A DNA stretch of 64,000 nt, from the NCBI GenBank assembly GCA_963989385.1, contig OZ022499.1:79349903-79413902 (forward strand), in the 5' to 3' direction. Below the pieces are notes generated by a model. That model had not been told where the DNA came from and searched no databases. It saw only the letters and a list, made by a program, of their open reading frames with translations. Position numbers and translations under genes: made by a program. The stretch comes from Ctena decussata. Taxonomy: Eukaryota; Mollusca; Bivalvia; Lucinida; Lucinidae. This document shows, one piece after another, positions 46,401 through 58,400 of this stretch (position 1 is the stretch's first letter; the number at the start of each line of letters is the position of its first letter).

Positions 46401-49400
46401 CATGGCCCTGAACAAAAAGTGCTAAAACGGTTCCACCCGCTGAACAAAATGGCCGCCAGAGCTAAAAATAGAAATAAATCTTAGAATGGCACGGAGGGCA
46501 CAGTTATGATCCAATCATCATGAAACTTTTTCAGAATGTTGTATCTAAATGAAATCTAGACCATCTTTGAAACTGGGTCATGTGGGGTCAAAAACTAGGT
46601 CACTGGGTCAAATCTTAGAAAAACGTTGTGCACACTCTAGAGGGCACAGTTATGATCCAATCTTCATGAAACTTTGTCAGAATGTTTATTTATGTAAAAT
46701 CTAGGCCAAATATGAATCTGAGTCTTGTGGGGTAAAAAACTAGGTCACTATGTCAAATCTTAGAAAAACCTTGTGTACACTCTAGAGGGCACAGTTATGA
46801 TCCAATCTACGTGAAACATTGTCAGAATGTTTATTTTCATGAAATCTATACCAGGTTTGAAACTGGGCCATGTAAGGTCAAAAACTAGGTCACTAGGTCA
46901 GTTCTTAGAAAAACAGTGTGAACGCTTTAGAGGACACAGTTTTGTTCTAATCTTCTTGAGACTTTGTCAGAATGTTTGTCTCCAACAAATCTGGACCAAG
47001 GGTGCAACGTGGTCATGTTGGGTTAAAAAGTAGGTCACTAGGTTAAACCTTAGAAAAACATTTTGTACACTCTAGAGGGCACAGTTTTGATAACTTTGTC
47101 AGAATGTTCATATCAAAGAAATCTATACCAGGTTTGAAACTGGGTCATGTGGGGTCAAAATCTAGGTCATTTGGTTAAATCTTATAAAAACCTTAGGTAC
47201 ACAATAAAGGGTTCATTTTCCATTTAATCTTTGTGAAACTCTGTCTGTCGGTCATATTGATGTCTCTGAGGTTAAGTTCACAGGATACTCAGGTGAGCGA
47301 TCCAGGGCCATCATGGCCCTCTTGTTTAGTTTTATATCTGCCTTATTATTATCCCCTCACACCACGAAGTGGTGAGGGGATATAGGTTTTGTCCCGTACG
47401 TAAGTACGTACGTAAGTTCGTACGTACGTACGTACGTACGTACGTATGTACGTATGTTCACCTTTTGTCAGCGCTCTAGCACCTTCATTTCTCAATGGAT
47501 TTTGAAATAACTTCACACAAGTGTAGGGCATGACAATATCTCGAGCAAGTTCGACTTTCAGGGTGCTGCGCCCAAGGTCAAGGTCACTGTGGCTATTTTT
47601 AGAAAAACTTTGTCAGCCCTCTAGCGCCTTCATTTCTCAATGGATTTTGAAATAACTTCACACAAGTGTAGGGCATGACAATATCTCAAGCAAGTTCGAC
47701 TTTCAGGGTGCTGCGCCCAAGGTCAAGGTCACTGTGGCTATTTTTAGAAAAACTTTGTCAGCGCTCTAGCGCCTTCATTTCTCAATGGATTTTGAAATTA
47801 ATTCACACAAGTGTAGGGCATGACAATATCTCGAGCAAGTTCGACTTTCAGGGTGCTGCGCCCAAGGTCAAGGTCACTGTGGCTATTTTTAGAAAAACTT
47901 TGTCAGCGCTCTAGCGCCTTCATTTCTCAATGGATTTTGAAATAACTTCACACAAGTGTAGGGCATGACAATATCTCGAGCAAGTTCGACTTTCAGGGTG
48001 CTGCGCCCAAGGTCAAGGTCTCTGTGGCTATTTTTAGAAAAACTTTGTCAGCGCTCTAGCGCCTTCATTTCTCAATGGATTTTGAAATAACTTCACACAA
48101 GTGTAGGGCATGACAATATCTCGAGCAAGTTTGACTTTCAGGGTACTGAGCCCAAGGTCAAGGTCACTGTGGGTATTTTTAGAAAAACTTTGTCAGCATT
48201 CTAGCCCCTACATTTCTCAATGGATTTTGAAATAACTTCACACAAGTGTAGGGCATGACAATATCTCGAGCGAGTTCGACTTTCAGGGTGCTGCGCCCAA
48301 GGTCAAGGTCACTGTGGCTATTTTTAGAAAAACTTTGTCAGCGCTCTAGTGCCAATATTTCTCAATGGATTTTGAAATAACTTCACACAAATGTAGGGCA
48401 TGACAATATCTCGAGCAAGTTAGCCTTTCAGGGTGCTGCGCCCAAGGTCAAGGTCACTGTGGCTATTTTTAGAAAAACTTTCTCAGCACTCTAGCGCCTA
48501 CATTTCTGAACGGATTTTGAAATAACTTCACACAAATGTAGGGCATGACAATATCTCGAGCAAGTTCGACTTTCAGGGTGCTGCACCCAAGGTCAAGGTC
48601 ACTGTAGCTATTTTTAGAAAAACTTTGTCAGTCCTCTAGCGCCTACATTTCTCAACGGATTTTGAAATTACTTCACACAAGTGTAGGGCATGACAATATT
48701 TCGAGCAAGTTCGACTTTCAGGGTGCTGCGCCCAAGGTCAAGGTCACTGTAGCTATTTTTAGAAAAACTTTGTCAGCCCTCTAGCGCCTTCATTTCTCAA
48801 TGGATTTTGAAATAACTTCACACAAGTGTAGGGCATGACAATATCTCGAGCAAGTTCGACTTTCAGGGTGCTGCGCCCAAGGTCAAGGTCACTGTAGCTA
48901 TTTTTAGAAAAACTTTGTCAGCCCTCTAGCGCCTTCATTTCTCAATGGATTTTGAAATAACTTCACACAAGTGTAGGGCATGACAATATCTCGAGCAATA
49001 GCTTTCAGGGTGCTGCGCCCAAGGTCAAGGTCACTATGGCTATTTTAAGAAAAACTTTGTCAGGGCTCTAGTGCCTATATTTCTCTACGGATTTTGAAAT
49101 AACTTCACACAAATGTAGGGCATGACAATATCTTGAGCAAGTTCGACTTTCAAGGTGCTGTGCCCAAGGTCAAGGTCACTGTGGCTATTTTTAGAAATAC
49201 TTTGTCATCGCTCTAAGGCCTACATTTCTCAGCGGATTTTGACATAACTTCACAGAAATGTAGGGTATGACAATATCTCGAGCAAGTAGTCTTGTGTGAG
49301 GGGATTTGTATCGCCTGCGATGCCTTGTTGAAGATTTAAGCTACTGACAAAATTCTGTCATCTCTTGTTGTCTTTCCAACTTTAAACCCCAACGGGCGTA

Positions 49401-52400
49401 TATTTCCCCTCTCAGCGGAGCTCTTTTTCTGCCTGCCAAAGAGTAGAACAGCAGTAAATAAAGCACCTGATTAAAATGCTGCCTGAGGAACAGCTTTGTC
49501 TTAGTATACATTTTATGCTCAGGCACTTTTGTCCCAATTTGTAATATTTACTTTCTTGGTGTATTTACTGTAAACCCCATAGTAAACCATTGGAACGTAA
49601 TGAAGTTTACATTCCAATAATTATAAATTACATTGAGCAACGGGATGTAACAGGGCTTTAAATGAAGTCAAAATAAACTATGGCTCTCTTCAATCTGATT
49701 TGACATCGGCCATGTCATGAAGTCTCTGACGCTGTATTGCTGTTAGCAGAAAAATGAGTGTAAATGTTTTTTTGCTTCAATTTTATTGCTTATAAAAGAT
49801 TTTTCAGGAAGGTTTTGATTGAAGAGAATGTAAAATTTAATATAAGCAATAAACTTAATTTAATTTTTCTGATGTTTATTAAAGTTCAAGCTACATCGGG
49901 TCACTGGCAAAGTTTACATGAATCCCTTTTGGGTGCATTCACTTTGCACACAACCTAGTGTAGTTTACACTTCGATAAACCTAAAAAAAAATGGAAGTCA
50001 TTCCTTAAACATGCTTAACATATTTCTGGTACCTCTGATAGTCCAGCTAAACTCAATTTTATTTGTACATTACATTATGTAGCTTAAACTTTTTGATAAA
50101 ACTTCAGAGGTGTAAAATTAATTTTGACACACCAACCCTTCAGGGTGTTTTAAACAGTTACTTATATCTTACAATACCGTATACGCGGTAATTTTCGCGG
50201 GTTTAAATTTTCATGGTTTAGGGTCAAAACATACACATGAATTTTCGGGATGTTTTATTTTTGCAGTTAGCAACATGCGCAAAAAGTAAAATTGCATCTT
50301 TTTCACTTGAGCCAGTGCAGGCCGCAGGTTAATGAACGAACTGGCTCAAGTGAAAAGTAAACAGAAACAAAATATATTGATACTGTGTTTGCTGAAGATG
50401 CTTTGTAGGAAACCTGAAATGATTTCGCGGTTTCTGAGTAAACGTGAAATACCACGAAAAATGGAACACCGCAAAAATTACCGTGTATAAGGTACTAATA
50501 CTAAGGACTAACTACTAGCTGTTTAGAAAAAGGACTTACTGCTTGCTGTTAGAAAATCGAGAAATATGGGAAATTAATATAGAATTATCATAGAATAGCA
50601 TATTATATCCTCAGATGTAACTATTTTTTGCTAACTCTTTTTCAGCCAGGTTTTTCCCTGTATAATCAGATTCAGAACAGTCCTTGTATGCCGGAAGCAT
50701 TGAGGACATCTATATATATTGGGTTGGGAACAGCACTTGTCACTTTTCTTTGTACAAGTAAGTCGGAGGAAAATTATGAGATACTTATCCTATTTTTATT
50801 GAAACGTTGTGACCCCTCATTAGAATTGTCTTGCCAAGACAATTCTAATGAGGGGTTACAACATATGTTTGTATAAAAGAATATATTAAATTTACACTAA
50901 TTCATTTGTTGAAAGAGCTCCATATAATGGGAGAATACAAGATAATATTTTGTTGTATGTTAGAATGGAGGTTATTGCCCCTCAGAACTGCTCCAGTGAG
51001 GGACCACAAATAAATGTATGTTTATTTAAACCACATACAGGAGGACTTTATTGCCTTAAACTCCGGTGGCTTGAATGACATGGATTGTTCAAATGAAAGG
51101 GCACAACTTTTATGACTTCATGTTTTCTTCCTGGATAAAGAAGCCCTTTTAACCCTTAATGCGCCCAAAAGCAGACGACAGAATTTACGTCTGCAGAATT
51201 CCAAAAAATGTTTCATCCAAGTGATATCATATTGAGAATTCTAACACTAGGGGCAAACAGTGTAGATTCAGATGAGGTGGCTCATTATGAGCGATGGCCT
51301 TGAGACTTTGTAAGTAGCATTGGGTACTTGAGTACTATCAAGATTGTTCGAATTATGACCTTGTGTTGACCTTGACCTTTTGCAGCAAGGTCAAATATGG
51401 GAAAATGGTAGAACATAAGATTTCATGGAAAGTTTTGAAGATTTTGACCTAAAAAATTGGTATATACAGTTGTCTTAATGAGTTCATGAAGAATTATGAG
51501 TACAAGACTTAGAGGTCAAGGTCATTTTTTTACCTTTGATCCAGATTGCTCATATTTTGACATTTTCAACCATTTCCTCAAAAGCCAAAGGGCCAGTTGT
51601 GAACACATTTCATATAGAGCCTCCAGGTGTTGATTGAATGAAAATTTGTTCAAACGGTCCAGGTCACATGACCAACTTGGCCGCCATTACCGCTTACGGG
51701 ATAAATTTTTAATATTTTTCTTCCCCAGAACCAATACACCTATGTTCCTGAAACTTGGTAAATAGCATGGAGTACTAGAGTACCACCAAGACTGTTCAAA
51801 TGGTGACCTTGGGTTTACCTTTACCTTTTTTTCGGCATGGTCAAATATGGGAAAATGCTAGGACATAAGATTTCATGGAAAGTTTTGGAGATTTTGGCCT
51901 AAAAATGGTATATATGGTTGTCTAATGAGTACATGAAGATTTATGAGTACAAGTGGTCATGGTCATTCTTTGACTTTTGACCCAAAACTCATATTTTGAC
52001 AATTTCAGACATGATAAGTATAAGCCACCTTGCCAATTGTTCAGGTGAGCGATTCAGGGCCTCATGGCCCTCTTGTTTAATTTTCATTGAAAAGGGTCAC
52101 AATGAGTTGGCTAAAGTAGAATTTTAAACATCCTCATACCATTATCGGGAACTGTGTGACACATTTCCACCGAGGAAACGGAATTGGAGGCACAGTCACT
52201 AAAAATTGAAAGTAACGCCTGATAAAATGGTATCAGTTTCTTTTGAAACTGCTTATATTTTTCCATTAGACAAATAAATGTGTATACAATCAGCACATCT
52301 TTATAGTCTGGTCACTCATCCCTGCTCGCATGAAAAATCTTCGAATCCTAGTGAGAGGCGAAGATAGATCTGTGCTGATGGATGGATGAATTGATGTATG

Positions 52401-55400
52401 AATTATTTGGGGGATTTACGGTCTTTTATCATATCGGGTCAATAGGGTTACTAAGTAAAGCAGGGGCGCAAAGGCTAGAGAAGAACAGAATTGAATCCTA
52501 GTTTGGAGGAAATTTAAATCAAAGGTGTTAACCCGTTGTCCAAAACGACCCAGACCTGGGGCTGATTACATGCCAATGTAATCGATTACAATTACAATTA
52601 CTTTTTAAAATCATGATTACAGATTACATTACAATTACATTTTTTCTCAATGTAATTGATTACAATTACAATTACTTTGCAAAGTAATCATGATTACTTT
52701 ATGATTACATGTGATTACATTATACAAGTGTACAGAATGATCATGACTGTGAAAGTGCAAAAACTCAATATTCAATAAGACTTAATTTATACCTTAATCA
52801 GCAAATAATTGGTAGCCTACATGTGTGCTAATAGCTAGGTAAGACTGAAACAATTTCTGAAGAACTTGACTTACTTTTTAATCTGAACGAAATTTATTTA
52901 GCAATCTGCAGTTACATGTAATGTACATGCAATGACAGTATGCTATTTAAATGAAGTGTGAGAAATTCAATAAATGCTATGTGTCGGGTCCTAAATATAA
53001 AGCACATGCTTCAATATTTTTTTCTCTATCACTTATTTTACTTATTATTTCAAACATCAGAAATATGATTCTACACTGTTTCCAATGTCATAAAATTGCT
53101 TGTGAAAGACTAGTTCAACGTCTTCAAAGCAAGCGGCTACACACTTCCTGTAAATTTATTTATTTCAGCACATTTTAACTATCTATATATTTCATTTTCA
53201 TCTTTTCCTTGCCCACCCTCAGTCTGGCAAAACATTCAAAGTTAATAAGTTGGCCCATAAATGGGAAAGAAAGGAATTAAAGTATTGGCTTTTTGTTGTA
53301 TGCAATACACAGGTGTCATAAAGTAGACAGATCTTACAACTGGCTCAATCCACAAAGGAGGTGTGAAAATCAGAGTTGAGTTGTACTGCTCAACTCTGCA
53401 CCAATAAACACAAAACAGTCAGTATGTTTGAAAAACATCTTTAACACTTGAACCTGCCTGTCCAAAGTAAAGATGATAAATCATGTAAATCAGTCATAAA
53501 ATTATAAGTCAACCAAGGCAGCTACCAGTCTTAACCTGAAATACCTTGCATTCAAGAGTACCAAAATCACACAGTTTTTACATAATAACAAATTTATCCT
53601 AAATATTAACCCATTAATGCCTAGCATCTTATAAAAAGAGACAGGTAGACATTGCAGACCCAGATCAGATGCTCAGATGCAGCATTCTGATCAGGATCTT
53701 CACTGTTGGCATAAAATTTTTAACTGTTTGTATAAAAAGATGTAAAAAAAGACCTATCCAATTTGTGAGGATAGAAGAGTCTGCCAGTCATAAATGGGTA
53801 AAAGAGTGCATATTTACAACTATGATACTGCTTAAATTTTACTCCCCAAAAGAGTATAAAGGGAATTCTGTCAGTTTCTGAATTTGGTCTGCTGCCTTTT
53901 GTACACAAATTTGATCAATTTTTCTCTGTCTTATTCAGTTTGAAGACACTTTGAATAATCAACTGCTTTCTGTTATTATCTTTCACAAGTCTTTTCTTTT
54001 AACTATTAAAAAGAAGAGCAAGTTTCCTTTTTTTCTTCTTTTCTCATTTCTGAAAATGAATCGAAAGTAATCAAAATGTAATCATAGAGTAATCATGATT
54101 ACAACCCATTTTGTAATGTAATTGATTACATTATGATTACTTGTAATCATAAAAATGCACGATTACAGATTACTTCATGATTACTCAGAAATTGTAATCG
54201 ATTACAAGTAATCACAATTACAGATTACAATTACCCCAGGTCTGAAACGACCTGACCCTGAAAATGCAGATGTGCATATGTTGTAAGACCTATTGTTTCG
54301 TGACAAGGCATCTAATGACAAAGCCAAATGGGTCATGGATGCTATCCACGGCACCACCAACTGATACTATTCGAAAATAGTCCCACTAATAAAAAAAAAC
54401 AATCAATGTGGTGACGTTGAATCAACGTTGAATCAGTGCTGATCATGTTCAACGATGTATTCTGCTAGGGTGAAATATATCCATTCACAAATGCGTATAT
54501 ATTGTGTAGGGGGTGATTGGGTGGCGCGAAGTTGCTGTGTTTAACTTCCAGTGCCGGGGCGTCCTACTAATTTGGATAATTGTAGGGCAAGGGCCTACTG
54601 TGCTTGCAGTAGGTGCCGTGGGAGTTGTTTGGACATTTTTTCTCTCGTCTATCATTTCTTTTCTTTCTCCCTCTCTCTAGGAGACGGCACGATATAGGCT
54701 GAAATACTGTCTCAAAGGGCCGTTAAACCCAAAACAACCAACCAACCAAAATATATTGTGTATGAAGGAAAAAAACTCAAGTAAACAAACTTTATTCATA
54801 ACGTCCTTTATCCTAAATATTGGGATAATATCCGGGAACCAATTATTTTATTTAATATGTATTTACCTAAATACTGGGACACCAACTGGGCACAAAACGT
54901 TAAATCAACATTGAACTGGCGTCATGACTGACCCAGCGTTGTTTTAATGTTTCAATGTTCTGTGCCTGCTGGGACACATAAATTCAGTATCCTAAAATTT
55001 GAACAAATTAGATTTTACCATCAACAAAACGGTGTAGATCCTGATCAAGCTAATGCTTTGATATTGGTCGTCACTGTTTGCTCGGCTACTTCTGTCGTCA
55101 TGACGTTGATTCGATATTGATTTAACGTTGTTTCGCTTTTCTGTGCCTAGTGGGAATACTTTGCGTCAAAAGGCAACACCAAGAAACCCCTGACACAGCA
55201 GTCTAATCGAAAATGAAACAAACACGACTTACCTATATAACCGTTACTACACATCCGTATCCTTGCGATTTGAAAAAAAGGCATACAGTTAGGTTATATA
55301 CATGTATATATGAATATTGAATAGATTTACAAATAACAAAATAACATGTAAATTAATGCATAAATTTATAAAAATGAGAAAGCAACTATGTGTACGTGGC

Positions 55401-58400
55401 TAGGATCCAATGAAAATGAAAGTATACCAGCACATAAGCAGCGGGCTCCAGTTAGGCAGCCTACTAATTCTGGGCTCCAGAAACATAGTGACACAAGGGC
55501 CAACTCGTACAGCTCAAATAGTATAACAGCAAAATATAGCAGCATCATCTTATTCTTACAAGGGAAATTGTTCTTACATTGTGTCCCATGTCACAGATGG
55601 CTACAAATTTGTACCGAGAAATTTGCATTTGCTGTCTGTTAGAAAAGTAGTCATTCTCTTACCAAGTTTAGTTTTATAGACCACCGTTAAGACATTTTGC
55701 TTGCATTATTGATAATAAGCATTCAGAATCGAACATAGCATCAAATTTAATAATGACAACTTTTGATTTGGCGTTCATTTTTCACAATTTTATAGGCAGG
55801 TTTACAGACTTAGAGCAGCAGCTACTAAAATGGTCTGAGGAACGTCAATACTACTACATCTTACACCTGGAAATATGCTGATTGTGTACTTATTTATTTG
55901 TCTGATGGAAAAAATAAGCACTTTCCAAAGAAACTGATACCAGTTTATCCGGCGTTACTTTTGATTTTAAAGACTGTGCTTTCAGTTCAGTTTCCTCGGT
56001 GGAAAATGCATCATCGGTTCCCGATAATGGTATGAGGATGTTTAAAATTCTACTTTAGCCAACTCATTGTGACCCTTTTCAATGAAAATTCAAAAAGTAC
56101 GAAACTTGAGGACGTGAATAAGGTCTAAGCAAAAGGCCGAACATATAAGACAAAATCACTTTGAATGTTATGACAAACAAATGTAGTTTCTAAACTAAAT
56201 GAAGTCTCGACAGTTAGTATATTCTATGTAGATCCAGATAGGCTAATTCGTTATACTCACTTACCGTTTTTAACTATTAATTCATCCGACTTTTTGTAAC
56301 CCGCTGTCAAATTTAATGGCGGCGATTCTGACAAAAAGACCACAATTCGGCGTGAAAATACCGCATATCCGGCGTTGTACCATTTTTCCGGCGTTTCGAT
56401 TGGACGGGGTGTTTAAGGGCTGACTTTAGTTCTTGTTAAAATTAAGGGAAACAACTATTGTGAATTCCTGTTTGCCTCCCTGGATAACGCAGCCATTTTA
56501 AATGGAGTTTACTCATTCTTGATCAGTCTTAGAAGTTGGATCTAGATTTTTGAGATTGTTATTGAGGAGAAAAATCCATCATTTACTAGAATTACTCAAG
56601 ACTGGGTCCGCGGTTATAAAATTTGGAGTTTAATCTCAAACTCAAATTAAAGCATGCTGATTGGCTGCTTCCGAGCATGTGCTCGGAAGCAGCCAATCAA
56701 TGTGCTTTATTTTGAGTTGGAGAATACCAGAATTACTCAAGACTGATTTAAAATATTTTGGGTCATTTCACAGAAGGTATTTATTTGCCTTAGCTGAATA
56801 CTGTTTACAATTGAAAAGTTTTCCTATTTTTACCCTTAAAGCACCAAAAATTAAAATGGTTGAATTGGCAAACAGTGTAGATCCAGATGAGGTGGCTCAT
56901 AATGAGCCACCTCATCTGAATCTACACTGTTTGCCCTCTACCGTTCGAATTCTCAAGATGATATCACTTAGAAGAAGCATTTTTTGAAATTCTGCTGACG
57001 TAAATTTTGTCGTCTGCTTTTTGGCGCATTAAGGGTTAAGAGTTGATTCCAATTCTTTTAAGAGTTGGCTCCTATTGAGTAGAGAGACGTAAAAGAAATG
57101 GTAGTTACTTCCCCTGCAAGGGTACTCATTCATCTCGACATGGTTACATCAACATTGTTCAGAGCTGTAGATAAGAGGGGTACTTGATGATAATTGAAGG
57201 ATAATTTTTCTTATTTCTCATTGAAACCATATATTGTGACCCCTCATCTGAACCGTCTTGATGAGACTGTTCAGATGAGGGGTCACAACATATGTTTTTA
57301 TGCAGATTAAGAAAAATTATCCCAAATTATCACCAAATACTCCCTCTTATCTAGAGCTCTGATTGTGTTACCAATGCTCACGATAAGAAGGGGTAACACA
57401 GATAATATAGGGATAATTTTCCTTATTTTTCCATAAAACATATAATGTGACCTGTCCTTAGAACCGTCTGGTCTAGATGGGTCTAATGAGGGGTCACAAT
57501 GCATGGTTTTGATTTGAAATAAGAAAAATTATCTCTGAAATATCCTCAAAATCCCAATTTAACTGAATTTAATAGTATTTGCCCATTGGTGATTAAAATA
57601 ATTAGACTGTAGCATTTAGTCATTGCTACGTACATACCAGGCATGACTCAGGGTACATTTATTTCTTGTTTCAGGTAATATGCGTAGGGCTAGTTTTTGG
57701 GCATATGCTTCATTTAGTGTATCTATTCTTCCTACATTGTAAGTATTGTATACACCATATTTAGCCATTAATAAGACAGGTGTTTTCTGTTTCAAAACAG
57801 TCCCAAATCCTTGATCCATCTTAGAAGAAGGACCTAGATTTTTGAGATTGTTTATGAGGAGAAAACTCCATCTTATACCAGAATTACTCAGGACTGTTTT
57901 AGATATTTTGGGTCATTTCACAGAAGGTATTTATTTGCCTTAGCTGAATACTGTTTACAATCAATAAATGAGCCACGACACGACAAAACCAACAAAGAGG
58001 TTGTGCTCATAGCGAAGACTCAGATCAGCCTGGTCATCTGCCCAGCCTGAAAGACTCTTCGCTAAGCATGTAAAGGGCAGCTTAGGGTCTAAGCTACCTC
58101 CATGCGGACAGCAAAGACTCTGATCAGACTGGGCGGATGCCCAGGCTGATCTGAGTCTGCGTTGGGTGCACAACCACTTTGTTGGTTTTGTCGTGTCGCG
58201 GCTCAGTTGTATTTATGATAGTAAATCTAATCTTTAAGTAGAAGCATTGAGCAGGGGATCACTTATACATAGCCACTGCCTCAGCCTAATCAATACAAAC
58301 ACTTTAATGCAAATCCTATACAAATTTCCATGCATGTGTCCTTGATCTTAGGGCAGCAGTAATGATGATGTCAACTAATTTATTTCAACTTTCAGAAGCA

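Larger units (their letters stand above)
41291..49424 (+). mobile_element. Helitron-like element H5, right-arm copy
   Basis: The 5' end is TTTTTATATGCCCGTCGAAG; the 3' side has AACGGGCGTATATTTCC and a CTCAGCGGAG hairpin. Same unit sequences as the left-arm copy, interrupted by the elements listed below. Confidence 0.65.
41103..49577 (+). repeat. Right arm of the large inverted duplication
   Basis: Inverted copy of 33950-40632. Private insertions are a retrozyme-like repeat (41697-42391), H4-type (42457-44483), H7 (45362-47327) and H8 (47347-49330). The outer match ends just after TTCTTGGTGTATTTACTGTA near 49577. Confidence 0.8.

Noticed and set aside
47395..47455. (TACG)n tract as a CRISPR-like or origin repeat
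   Set aside because: A simple tetranucleotide microsatellite within a transposon; no spacers and a eukaryotic context.
57561..57596. Alternative COX20 exon 4 ending at CCCATTG before GTGATT
   Set aside because: Needs to follow an in-frame stop and does not match the conserved RRS and second membrane span; the exon at 57675-57738 does.
57616..57819. Minus-strand 67-codon ORF
   Set aside because: It is the antisense shadow of COX20 exon 4, whose phase and homology are clear on the plus strand.
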